Part shown: in pieces, positions 15,346-23,078 of the stretch
How the letters are laid out: the number at the start of each line of letters is the position of its first letter
Position numbering within the stretch: position 1 is the first letter of the stretch
Source of the DNA: Sphingopyxis jiangsuensis
GTDB lineage: Bacteria; Pseudomonadota; Alphaproteobacteria; Sphingomonadales; Sphingomonadaceae
Direction of reading: 5' to 3'
NCBI RefSeq assembly: GCF_016734905.1
Contig: NZ_JAERPO010000002.1
Coordinates: 949,524-1,013,523 of the forward strand
Length of the DNA stretch: 64,000 nucleotides
Notes under the pieces: generated by a model
Seen by the model: only the letters and a program-made list of their open reading frames with translations
What the model was told of the DNA's origin: nothing
Database searches by the model: none
Program-made: the position numbers and the translations under genes

Positions 15346-16323
15346 TAATTCATTTTCAGCCGCACCGCTACAACTCGGGAGGAACTCTACTCCGTTGTTT
15401 TGCGGCGGCGGAATCCAACCTCCGTCGCTGCCCCGCGTCCATCCCCCTGCCTCCTTCTGCGCCGGTGTGCCGAGACCACCGATACCCGTGTTCCAATAAC
15501 CGGCACCGTCCGCACAATTACCGTAGCAACTCCACTGCCATTTTGCGAGACCTGTAGCGCCGCTCGGATCCACACCATTCACCGGATCGCCCCCGACATA
15601 GGCGTACCAGTTCATCCCGTCGGCATAGCCGATGGGATCGGTCTGCAGGAACCGCCCGAGCGTGGGTGAGTAGATGCGCGCCTTGTAATACCACATGCCC
15701 ACCTCGGGGAGCCATGTCTGGCCCGTGTAGCCGAACCGCCCGATATTGCCGGGCGCGGGGATGCCGTACTCGTCATAGGCGTTGATCGCGATCGTCGCCC
15801 CCGCGCTGTCGGTGATGCTGACGATGCTGCCGCGCTCGTCGGCCATCAGGAAGCGGCGGTCGCCCGTCCCGCTGCCTTCGTACCAGACGATCGCATTGTC
15901 GATGCCGGGGCCGTGCACATAGCGGCGCTGCACCGCATTGCTCGCATTATATTCAGCGATCAGGTCGATGCCGTCATATTGGAAGCGCGTCGTGACACCG
16001 CCACCAACGGTCTGATAGAGCCGCCCGAGCGGATCATAGCCCAGCGTCGCACCCGCAGGCCCCGTCTTGAGCAGATTCTCCGCGGTGTAGGTAAAACCGT
16101 TCGTCCCGTCGTTGACGAGGTTCCCCCGCGCATCATAGCTGAACCCGATCCCGCCCGCGCTCATGATCCGGTTCAGACCGTCGGCGATGTAGGTCCGGTC
16201 GACATTGTAATGCGCCTGCCAGGCGTAGGCGTCATTCGTGCGCGTCACGCTCGCGATCTGGCTCGCCGGACTATAGCTGAACGTCTGCGTCAGATCGTGC
16301 GTCGTCGCCGGAACGGCCGGGAA
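15082..16323 (-). pseudogene. Truncated RHS-repeat core with disrupted C-terminal toxin region
   Basis: This is the 3' part of an RHS/YD-repeat polymorphic toxin gene. The open frame begins without a start at 16323 (PAVPATTHDLTQTFSYSPAS) and shows YD-type repeats (FSYDARGNLVNDG, LGYDPLGRLYQ, FQYDGIDLIAEY). It then has the conserved core terminus YYKARIYSPTLGRFLQTDPIGYADGMNWYAYVGGDPVNGVDPSG. The following variable toxin region (from about 15570 downwards) is cut after some 70 codons by the MITE-like element, which provides a foreign tail. The 5' end abuts a REP-like sequence, so the delivery part is lost. RHS proteins normally encapsulate and deliver the C-terminal toxin to competitor cells; this copy cannot be complete. 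Confidence 0.88.
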
Positions 16324-16330
16324 TTAAGTC

Positions 16331-16363
16331 GGGGCTATCGTACCTGTTACCATGATTCCATTT
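16331..16363. repeat. Decayed copy of the RAYT-associated repeat
   Basis: The 33 bases beginning GGGGCTATCGTACCTG match 17741-17773 at 27 positions, and all six differences are transitions. The repeat therefore belongs to the family that flanks the Y1 transposase at 17076-17741. It lies exactly between the RHS core fragment and the immunity gene candidate at 16368. Confidence 0.6.
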
Positions 16364-16367
16364 CCAC

Positions 16368-16595
16368 CTATCGGCGGAAGTACGATATTGCCCTACCGAC
16401 CATTAGAGGAACTGGCCAGATAAGAAATAAGATTACAGCCCATGTAATTGGATTATTATAAGGGTTTTCATTACCAAATGAGCCTTCTTGATACCTGAAC
16501 AAGCAGCCTTGGTCAAGAGCAATAAGCACAGAAAATATGATTATGGCTATGTATAGCACAAAATATGACAACAATATCATATCAATAATTTTCAT
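16368..16595 (-). CDS. Small membrane protein, candidate immunity to the PLA2-like toxin
   Basis: The 75-residue protein has two hydrophobic segments (about 5-27, YFVLYIAIIIFSVLIAL, and 50-67, ITWAVILFLIWPVPLMV) and a short basic tail (SYFRR). It starts 3 bases after the stop codon of the phospholipase-A2-like toxin fragment and is AT-rich compared with the chromosome. Both features are typical of immunity genes in polymorphic toxin systems, and a membrane location would suit protection from a membrane-attacking enzyme. No sequence family is recognised. The immunity role is inferred from position only. Confidence 0.5.
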   Translation of the reverse strand: MKIIDMILLSYFVLYIAIIIFSVLIALDQGCLFRYQEGSFGNENPYNNPITWAVILFLIWPVPLMVGRAISYFRR

Positions 16596-16598
16596 TGT

Positions 16599-16976
16599 CT
16601 AGTTTCCTTCAGCTTTATTGTATGCAGTTCGAGATGGGCCACCTTTCCAGAGACCCGTTACAATCAAGCCAAGAGAATAGACCATGCCAGCTGCAACAGC
16701 TTTTACATTAGCATCAGGACGCCCAAACTCCTTTATCGCAATGGCTCCGGCTATAAAAAGTCCTAAAACACCGTCGCAATATTCTTTTCCGGATTGCGCG
16801 GCATAACACGCATCATGCCAAGCACATGCCTCACCCCAGTTACCATCCGGAACCCACCCAGATCCTTCTGATCCACAATAATCCTTCGGAGACGCAGCAA
16901 CCGCGTTTGACCCACTCGAAACGTCAGCAAATCCTGCCGTTCCATATCCTAAGGGAATACTTGGATTACGGTGGGA
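16599..16976 (-). pseudogene. Displaced RHS toxin module with phospholipase A2-like motif
   Basis: An open frame of 125 residues has no start codon, because its upstream part is replaced by the repeat at 16977. It contains GSGWVPDGNWGEACAWHDACY followed by SGKEYCDGV. The CAWHDACY stretch fits the CxxHDxCY active-site pattern of secreted phospholipases A2, in which His-Asp activates water and cysteines form disulphides. A hydrophobic helical region follows (GLFIAGAIAIKEF and AAGMVYSLGLIVTGLW). It stops at 16599, 3 bp before the putative immunity gene. It was probably once the variable tip of an RHS protein and is now separated from any RHS core. The activity is inferred from the motif alone. 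Confidence 0.6.
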
Positions 16977-17005
16977 TTACGGTGACAGGTGCATAAACCC
17001 CTAAA
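16977..17005. repeat. Left inverted repeat of the RAYT transposon-like unit
   Basis: The 29-nt sequence TTACGGTGACAGGTGCATAA... ends CCCCTAAA at 17005 and matches the complement of 17737-17765 at 27 of 29 positions. A partial direct copy, GGATTACGGTG, lies immediately outside it (16963-16973). This is the left flank of the Y1 transposase gene. Confidence 0.75.
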
Positions 17006-17075
17006 CTGATCCATTCCGGCGCCAACTGGCTTTTCGCTGGATTGATCCTTCGGCCGGCTTGACCGAGACGGGGGC

Positions 17076-17741
17076 ATGGCCAGATTACGTCGCATCGTCC
17101 TTCCCGGCATCGCGCACCATATCACGCAGCGCGGCAACCGGCGCGAGCGCACCTTCTTCGAGGATGGGGATTATGCCCTCTACCTTGATCTGCTTGCCGA
17201 CGCGTCGCGAAACGCGGGCGTCGCGATATGGTCCTACTGCCTGATGCCAAATCATGTGCATATCATTGCGGTGCCGTCCGACGAGGACGGGCTGCGGCGG
17301 GTCTTCCGTCACGTCCACCGCCACTACACCGGATATGTCAATGCGCGGCTGCGCACGACGGGGCATTTGTGGCAGGGCCGGTTCAGTTCGGTGGCGATGG
17401 ACGAGGCGCATCTGGTCGCGGCCCTGCGCTATGTCGCGCTGAATCCCGTCCGCGCGAAGCTTGTGAAGCAGGCGAGCGATTGGCAATGGTCGAGCAGCCG
17501 GGCGCTTTGCAGCGCTGAGGACGACGGCATCGTCATCGTCGCACCGGCGCTGGAACGGGTAGGAGATTTTACTGCCTTTCTGGACGAGGCCTTCGATGAA
17601 GCCTTCACTTATGCCGCTCTTCGCAAAGCGGAGCGTATCGGCAGGCCGGTCGGTTCCCTGCAATGGCTGGAGGATATGGAGGCGAAGACAGGCCGCGCGC
17701 TCAAGCCACAGAAGCGCGGGCCCAAGCCGCAAAATATTTAG
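17076..17741 (+). CDS. REP-associated tyrosine transposase (Y1_Tnp, RAYT)
   Basis: This single-strand transposase of the IS200/IS605-related RAYT group has 221 residues. The HUH motif is visible as MPNHVHIIA. The tyrosine region is YTGYVNARLRTTGHLWQGRF, and the C-terminal signature RYVALNPVRAKLVKQASDWQWSS is typical of the group. RAYTs recognise and nick short palindromic REP sequences. Here the gene is flanked by 29-nt inverted repeats (16977-17005 and 17737-17765), and its stop codon lies inside the right one. It interrupts the RHS toxin cassettes and runs opposite to them. The ATG at 17076 follows a G-rich GACGGGGG. Confidence 0.9.
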   Translation: MARLRRIVLPGIAHHITQRGNRRERTFFEDGDYALYLDLLADASRNAGVAIWSYCLMPNHVHIIAVPSDEDGLRRVFRHVHRHYTGYVNARLRTTGHLWQGRFSSVAMDEAHLVAALRYVALNPVRAKLVKQASDWQWSSSRALCSAEDDGIVIVAPALERVGDFTAFLDEAFDEAFTYAALRKAERIGRPVGSLQWLEDMEAKTGRALKPQKRGPKPQNI

Positions 17742-17765
17742 GGGTTATTGCACCTGTCACCGTAA
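17737..17765. repeat. Right inverted repeat of the RAYT unit
   Basis: TTTAGGGGTTATTGCACCTG... ends CACCGTAA at 17765 and is the inverted partner of 16977-17005 (27 of 29). A further partial copy, CTGTCACCGTAA, follows at 17787-17798 in the same orientation, and the end of the immunity-like gene at 17790 runs into it. Confidence 0.75.
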
Positions 17766-17789
17766 TTCCATTTGGAGTTAAGCAAACTG

Positions 17790-18191
17790 TCACCGTAACG
17801 CCCTATAGCATACCGCCAACTTATACAACACGTAAATAGTCGGAGTCATGATTGAAATAGTGAAAATACTTATCTCATAAATGGTAGAGTGATTTATATA
17901 AATCGACAATATCATTATAGATGTAAATATGACCAAGAGAATAACGTATCTATGAAATTCATTCTTAATTATTATAGATAATATTAATAATAGCAGTATC
18001 GGGGCAATCATAATTGAATAATATATCATTGCAAGAAACTTCATCATGTCCAATCCGTGCTTTGATACCGAGGGGGTGGATGCGAAGAATCCCGTTAATG
18101 CGCTCAAAAAGAACACGAAAACGGAAATCAGAAAGAACGCTACGATATCTCGATACATAGAATTGAAGATCCCAAGTGAATCAGTTTTCAA
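17790..18191 (-). CDS. AT-rich membrane protein, candidate immunity for the RHS-derived toxin at 18241
   Basis: The 133-residue protein is predicted to have four hydrophobic helices (about 15-35, 50-72, 76-100 and 105-125) and is rich in Ile, Phe and Ser. Codon use is strongly AT-rich, unlike the surrounding chromosome. The TTG at 18191 has AAGGAA a few bases upstream; an ATG at 18158 (MYRDIVAFF) is the alternative. It begins 49 bp after the stop of the RHS-derived toxin module, the usual place of the cognate immunity gene. Its last codons lie in a REP-like repeat, so the natural C-terminus may have been altered. The function is inferred from position. Confidence 0.5.
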   Translation of the reverse strand: MKTDSLGIFNSMYRDIVAFFLISVFVFFLSALTGFFASTPSVSKHGLDMMKFLAMIYYSIMIAPILLLLILSIIIKNEFHRYVILLVIFTSIMILSIYINHSTIYEISIFTISIMTPTIYVLYKLAVCYRALR

Positions 18192-18240
18192 GCTCGTTCC
18201 TTATAGCTTTATCCATTGCATTAAACTGGCGAGGTCCACC

Positions 18241-18975
18241 TCATTGGTTCGCGGCTGCATTAAAGGCTCCTCCGTAATAGTTGGTCCCCTTCCCGTGGGT
18301 AATTGAATACCAAGCTCCACTTGAAAGTTGAATGGCATTTCTGTTAATCCATCCGCTGTGTAGAGCGTGATTCGGAAGGGTAACGTTTGATATTGTTAGA
18401 CCCCCAGATCCAACATAGGACTTAACATCGCCAATATAGACGCCAAAAATTCGTACCGGATAGGTGTTGCCACTGACAATTTTTTGGTCACCGTCCCCAC
18501 CTGGAATGCCATATTGGACTTGCGAGTACACTGCACCAACCTCCGCGGCGGTACAACCAGCCGATGCTGCGCAGATGAGATTTGGTCCTGCAATGTAGTC
18601 GTGATCGCCGAGCAGTACGCCATCGGCGCTTGCCAGCTGGACCCCAACTAGTGCGGAAACCGTACCATCAAATGATGCCCTTCCAAGCAAGTAGCTTGTG
18701 ACTGCCCTTATTGCCTCGCGCCGCGCAATTCCTGACACTTGAGGCATGTTGCTGTCTACTGCTGCCTTTGCAGCAGATTGAGCCATTGACCAAGTTGTTG
18801 GCGCAGTACTCGCCGTGGTATAACAGCGACTGCCCGCAGGGCAACCATTGCCTAGCTGGCTAAACACCGTTCCGGTCGGATCCACACCATTCACCGGATC
18901 GCCCCCGTCGCCGTCCCCACCTGGCGGCGGATCCCAAGTGGGCCGGCGGAAGCACCCGCGCCTCCGCCGGCCCAT
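18241..18975 (-). CDS. Displaced RHS C-terminal toxin module, unknown activity
   Basis: The open frame has 244 residues, of which the first 20-odd (from MGRRRRG) are an artefact running through a hairpin. Real homology begins at GGDPVNGVDPTG, the last residues of an RHS core, encoded by a 32-nt segment identical to 15564-15595. The rest (about 215 residues) is a variable domain I do not recognise. It contains LLGDHDYIAGPNLICAASAGC, then NVTLPNHALHSGWINRNAIQ and ITHGKGTNYYGG, so candidate polar residues are present but no known catalytic motif. It has no start codon of its own, as expected of a displaced toxin tip. The likely immunity gene follows at 18191. Confidence 0.6.
   Translation of the reverse strand: MGRRRRGCFRRPTWDPPPGGDGDGGDPVNGVDPTGTVFSQLGNGCPAGSRCYTTASTAPTTWSMAQSAAKAAVDSNMPQVSGIARREAIRAVTSYLLGRASFDGTVSALVGVQLASADGVLLGDHDYIAGPNLICAASAGCTAAEVGAVYSQVQYGIPGGDGDQKIVSGNTYPVRIFGVYIGDVKSYVGSGGLTISNVTLPNHALHSGWINRNAIQLSSGAWYSITHGKGTNYYGGAFNAAANQ
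18939..18974. terminator. Perfect 12-bp hairpin after the malonyltransferase-like gene
   Basis: TGGGCCGGCGGA at 18939-18950 pairs perfectly with TCCGCCGGCCCA at 18963-18974 across a 12-nt loop, starting immediately after the stop codon of the gene ending at 18976. A U-rich tail is not evident on the minus strand, so intrinsic termination is likely but not certain. It also marks the border between chromosome and RHS relics. Confidence 0.5.
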
Positions 18976-20022
18976 TCATTTGGTAACCAGCGCGCGCTGT
19001 TCGGCGCGGCCCATCGACAAAAGGATCGGGTCGCGCGCTTGCCGCGCCATGAAATCGGCCTTGCTGCCGATCCCCTGCCATTCGATGCCGATCAGCGCCT
19101 GCGCGATCGCACCGCCGAGCGTGTCGCCCGGCCCCGGCAGGATGATGACGTCGGGCGCATATTCCTTGACCGCGACCTGCACCGACAGGGTGAAATCATA
19201 GGGGGCAAGGATCTGGTGGCCGAAGGTGTAGTCCCACATCGCCGCCGGATCGCTCGAATGGCAGCGCCAGATATGGCCGCGCCCGTCAACGAGCGGGAGG
19301 GACGGCACGCCGACAAGCGATGACGAAAGCTCAGCGCGCGCGCGGTCGGCGCTCCCCTGCATCAACGGCGTGTGGAATGGCCCGTGGCCCGCGAGCCGCA
19401 GCGGGTCGCGCCCCGGCGTCGGCGGCGCTTCGGCAAGCAACGCGGCGAGCCCCGCCTCGTCACCCGCGAACAGCAGCATCCCGCCGAGGTCGATCGACAG
19501 CGACAGTGCATGCCCCGGCCGCGCCGCGATGTCGGCGACGAGCGCGAACATCGCATCGCGCAGCCCCGGGACGGCGCGCCAATCCTCGTCGACGATCTGG
19601 AACAAGAGCTGCCCGCCCGGCCCGTGCGCCTGGCTGTTCGTCCCCATCGCATTGGCAATGCGAAAGCCGTCGGCGACCGACACGGCGCCGCCCATCGCGA
19701 GCGCGCTGTACCAGCCCATCGAATTGCCCGCGACGGCGACGACATTATAGGCCTCGCGGTCGATGCTGAGGAAATCGAGGATCGAGGCGGAGTAGATCAG
19801 CGGTGCCGCGACGTCGCCGCGCATGTGGAGCGCGACGCTGAAACGGTCGGCGCCGTCGAGTTCACTCACCGTCGGTTCGCCGCGCGCTGTGCGCTGCGCG
19901 TCGAAATCGGCGATTTGCTCAGAAAAGCGGAGTCCATGCAGGCGCGCAATGCTGCCGAGCTCGGCCTTGCCATAGGTGCCGCGTCCGGGGGCGATGACGA
20001 GGGCGGACTTGCGCGCGGTCAT
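18976..20022 (-). CDS. ACP S-malonyltransferase-like acyltransferase
   Basis: This 348-residue protein has the acyltransferase fold of FabD. The nucleophile elbow reads VAVAGNSMGWYSALAMGGAVS (normally G-H-S-x-G, here G-N-S-M-G, so the serine is kept). The catalytic histidine motif reads GHGPFHTPLMQ, equivalent to GAFHSPLM in FabD. It starts MTARKSALVIAPGRGTYG, similar to the FabD first strand. The ATG overlaps the stop of the fused E1 gene by 4 bp, so the two are translationally coupled. FabD normally loads malonyl onto acyl carrier protein, but this gene is outside a fatty-acid cluster and longer than FabD (about 310). It is therefore a paralogue with an unknown acyl donor, possibly the E1 product. 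Confidence 0.75.
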   Translation of the reverse strand: MTARKSALVIAPGRGTYGKAELGSIARLHGLRFSEQIADFDAQRTARGEPTVSELDGADRFSVALHMRGDVAAPLIYSASILDFLSIDREAYNVVAVAGNSMGWYSALAMGGAVSVADGFRIANAMGTNSQAHGPGGQLLFQIVDEDWRAVPGLRDAMFALVADIAARPGHALSLSIDLGGMLLFAGDEAGLAALLAEAPPTPGRDPLRLAGHGPFHTPLMQGSADRARAELSSSLVGVPSLPLVDGRGHIWRCHSSDPAAMWDYTFGHQILAPYDFTLSVQVAVKEYAPDVIILPGPGDTLGGAIAQALIGIEWQGIGSKADFMARQARDPILLSMGRAEQRALVTK

Positions 20023-22220
20023 GCCAAAAGCTCCTTCGCGGCGGCGACGATCGAATCGCGGCTCGGCAGCGTCAGCGTCGCCGCCTTGCCGAGCGGGATG
20101 AAGCTGTCGTCGGCGGCGAGGCGCGCGAGCTTCCGATCCGACGCGCGCTCGGTGAAGAGCGCCATCAGCGCTTCGCTCTGCGACCCCGTGATGCGGCATT
20201 CGTCGACGATCAATATGCGCTGGGCGTCGCCGACCGCCGCGAGCAGCGCGTCTTCATCGACCGGGCCGAGCCAGCGCAGGTCGATCACCCGCGCCTTCAC
20301 GCCATCCTCTGCAAGCAGCTTTTCGGCCTGCCGCGATAGATAATAGCCATTGCCATAGCTGACGATGGCAAGGTCGGTGCCGTCGCCATGCACGCCGACC
20401 TCGCCGAGGCGGATCGGCTGTCCCGCGCCCGGCGCCTCATAAACGCTGGTCCACAGGCCATCGCCCTCCTCGTGCAGATCGCGCGTCATATAGAGCGCGA
20501 TCGGTTCGACAAAGACGACGACGCGCTGCTCTTCGCGCGCAAGGCGGACACATTCGCGGAGCATCGCGACGGCATCGCGTCCGTTCGACGGCACCGCCAG
20601 GATGACGCCCGGAATGTCGCGAAACACCGCGAGGCTGTTGTCATTGTGAAAGTGCCCGCCGAAGCCTTTTTGGTAGCCGAGCCCCGCGATGCGGATGACC
20701 ATTGGGTTCGTAAATTGGCCGTTCGAGAAAAAGCTGAGCGTCGCCGCCTCGCCGCGGATCTGGTCCTCGGCATTGTGGACATAGGCGAGGAACTGGATTT
20801 CGGGCATCGGGAGGAAGCCGTTATGCGCCATACCGATCGCAAGGCCCAATATCGCCTGCTCGTCGAGCAGCGTGTTGACGACGCGCGCCGATCCGAAGCG
20901 CTGGTGGAGCTTTGCCGTAACATTATAGACGCCGCCCTTCGGCCCGACATCCTCGCCCGCGACGATGATTTCCTTGTGCGCGAGCATCAGGTCGGCGAGC
21001 GCCCACGACAGGAGCCGCGCCATATGCATCGGCTTGTCCATCTGGCCCGCGTCGCTGCCGAACATCGCCTTGCGGTCTTCGGCCGACGGGGTGTTGACGC
21101 GCGGCAGATCGCGCTTCGGCGGGACGATGCTCTCCATGACGGCCGAGGCGGTGGTGAGCCTGGGACGCTTTATCGCCGCTTCGGCCTGGCGCGCGAGCGT
21201 CGCGCCGATATCCTCATAGGCGTCGCCGATTTCGGACGCGCTCATCCAGCCCTGTTCGACCATCAGCGCCACGCCGGCGAGCAAGGGATCGCGCGCCTCG
21301 TCGGCCTCGATCAGCGCCTTGGGCAGATAGGCACCCTGCACGTCGGAGCCGGCATGGCCGTAAAGCCGCACCGTCGCCATGTGGAGAAATACCGGCCGGC
21401 GCGTGCGCCGCGCAAAATCGGCCGCTTCCTTCGCCCCGGCATAGGCCGACACCAGATCGGTGCCGTCGCACTGGATATAATGGAGCCCGGCGCGGTTGCG
21501 GAACTGCGCCTCGATCCACCCCGTCGGGGTGCGCGTCGAAATGCCGATGCCATTGTCTTCGCACAGGAAGATCATCGGCATCGGCGTGCCTTGATGCGCT
21601 GCCCAGCCCGCGGTGTTGAAGGCGCCCTGCGCGGTCGAATGGTTCGCCGACGCGTCGCCGAAGCTCGCGAGCACGACCGCGTCGGGGGGGAGCGGCAAGT
21701 CGCACATCTCCAGTTTTCGGGCGATTCCGATCGAAAAGGCCGCGCCGACCGCTTTCGGAAGGTGCGAGGCGATGGTCGAGGTTTGCGGCGGGATATTGAG
21801 CGGCTTTGACCCGATCACCTTGTGCCGCCCGCCCGAAATCGGGTCTTCGGCCGACGCGGCGAAGCTCAGCAGCATGTCCCAGTTCGGCGTCTGCCCCGGC
21901 AACTGGCGCGCGCGGTGGAGCTGGAAGGCATTCGAGCGATAGTGGAGAAACGCCATGTCGGTAACGCGCAGCGCCGCCGCGACCGCGGCATTGCCCTCGT
22001 GCCCCGACGAACCGATCGTATAGAAACCCTCGCCGCGCGCCTGAAGGTCACGCGACAGCCGGTCCATCTGGCGGCTGGTGAGCTGCGACAGGAAAATATC
22101 GACTGCTTCGGTGCGCGACAGCCCCGCTGCCGCCGGATCGGGGGCGCCTTCGCGGCGTCCCGACGCGCCGCGCGCCAACGCCGCCATGAATTTCTCGTGC
22201 ACCGCCTGCGCTGCGTCCAC
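20019..22220 (-). CDS. Fused alpha-beta 2-oxoacid dehydrogenase E1 component
   Basis: This thiamine-diphosphate enzyme combines both E1 subunits in one chain of about 733 residues. The alpha half has GFYTIGSSGHEG and the ThDP/Mg motif beginning GDASANHSTAQG (about residue 188) and ending CEDNGIGIS (about 224). The beta half starts near residue 394 (MARLLSWALADLM) with VAGEDVGPKGGVYNVT, then PEIQFLAYVHNAEDQIRGEAA and FTNPMVIRIAG, as in BkdA2/PdhB-type subunits. No E2 or E3 gene is adjacent. The start is uncertain: a GTG at 22220 with GGGAGA seven bases upstream fits best, and a GTG at 22235 is possible. It probably decarboxylates a branched or unusual 2-oxoacid. Confidence 0.82.
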   Translation of the reverse strand: MDAAQAVHEKFMAALARGASGRREGAPDPAAAGLSRTEAVDIFLSQLTSRQMDRLSRDLQARGEGFYTIGSSGHEGNAAVAAALRVTDMAFLHYRSNAFQLHRARQLPGQTPNWDMLLSFAASAEDPISGGRHKVIGSKPLNIPPQTSTIASHLPKAVGAAFSIGIARKLEMCDLPLPPDAVVLASFGDASANHSTAQGAFNTAGWAAHQGTPMPMIFLCEDNGIGISTRTPTGWIEAQFRNRAGLHYIQCDGTDLVSAYAGAKEAADFARRTRRPVFLHMATVRLYGHAGSDVQGAYLPKALIEADEARDPLLAGVALMVEQGWMSASEIGDAYEDIGATLARQAEAAIKRPRLTTASAVMESIVPPKRDLPRVNTPSAEDRKAMFGSDAGQMDKPMHMARLLSWALADLMLAHKEIIVAGEDVGPKGGVYNVTAKLHQRFGSARVVNTLLDEQAILGLAIGMAHNGFLPMPEIQFLAYVHNAEDQIRGEAATLSFFSNGQFTNPMVIRIAGLGYQKGFGGHFHNDNSLAVFRDIPGVILAVPSNGRDAVAMLRECVRLAREEQRVVVFVEPIALYMTRDLHEEGDGLWTSVYEAPGAGQPIRLGEVGVHGDGTDLAIVSYGNGYYLSRQAEKLLAEDGVKARVIDLRWLGPVDEDALLAAVGDAQRILIVDECRITGSQSEALMALFTERASDRKLARLAADDSFIPLGKAATLTLPSRDSIVAAAKELLA

Positions 22221-22385
22221 CCACCATTCTCCCACTCCCGCCGTCTGGTTGCACCCGCAACCATTGACGAACCTCGCGGGCGCTAGAACGCGACAGGTTT
22301 GGGTGCAACCCTCTCTTGCGTTGCGCGGCTCGCCCGCGCTACCACGCTTGACGATGAGCAAGCCGGGCGGGGCCATAAATTCAAT

Positions 22386-23078
22386 ATGATGACGCTTTGG
22401 GCTGCCCAGGCGTCCGTCGCTGCGCCAACCGCGGACGAGGGTTGGCTTATCGACCCCGAGCTTATCGACCCCGGCTATGCCCAGACGGTCGCCGGCGGAC
22501 AGATACAAACGAGCTTTCCGCCACCCGAACCGCCGCCGCAGACCCCCGATTGGCTGAAAGCGATTTTCGACGCCATCGGCAGCTTTTTCGAATGGGCCGC
22601 ACCCGCAGGCAAACCGTTGCTATGGCTTGCGGCGGCGGTGTTGCTGCTTGTCATCCTTTATCATTTCGTCCCCGCCTTTGCGCGCTGGGTCGACAATCTG
22701 CCGCTGCGCCGCCGCGCTGCCATCGAAGCCGAGGACGGCGTCGGCGAAGCCGAGGCGGGCGCCGCGCGCGCACTGCTGGCCGAAGCCGACGCGCTCGCCG
22801 CCGAAGGGCGCTTTGCCGAGGCGGTTCACCTGCTCCTCTATCGCAGCGTCGAGGACATCGAGGACCGTCGTCCGGGGCTGGTGCGCCCGGCGATGACGTC
22901 GCGCGACCTCGCCGAAGCGCGCGATCTCCCCGCGGTGGCGCGCGAAGCCTTCAGCCGCATCGCGCGCGCGGTCGAAATTAGCCTGTTCGGCGGCCGTTCG
23001 ATCGACGCGGGAGCGTGGGAGGCGTGCCGCGGCGCCTATTCGGAGTTGACGGTCGCCCGGAACTGGGCACGCGCATGA
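22386..23078 (+). CDS. DUF4129 domain membrane protein
   Basis: First gene of a six-gene coupled cluster. The 230-residue protein has an N-terminal periplasmic part rich in proline, one clear transmembrane helix (about residues 75-97, PLLWLAAAVLLLVILYHFV) and a cytoplasmic C-terminal part. That part contains EADALAAEGRFAEAVHLLLYRSVEDIE and SRIARAVEISLFGGRSIDAGAWEACR, the core of DUF4129. This family regularly accompanies MoxR and DUF58 genes and is of unknown function. The ATG at 22386 is used (another ATG follows directly). It overlaps the next gene by 4 bp (ATGA). Confidence 0.8.
   Translation: MMTLWAAQASVAAPTADEGWLIDPELIDPGYAQTVAGGQIQTSFPPPEPPPQTPDWLKAIFDAIGSFFEWAAPAGKPLLWLAAAVLLLVILYHFVPAFARWVDNLPLRRRAAIEAEDGVGEAEAGAARALLAEADALAAEGRFAEAVHLLLYRSVEDIEDRRPGLVRPAMTSRDLAEARDLPAVAREAFSRIARAVEISLFGGRSIDAGAWEACRGAYSELTVARNWARA

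Noticed and set aside
16763..16945. Minus-strand 60-codon frame starting MERQDLLTF
   Set aside because: It overlaps the PLA2-like toxin fragment in another phase. The toxin frame has the CxxHDxCY motif, a stop 3 bp before the next gene and a more protein-like composition.
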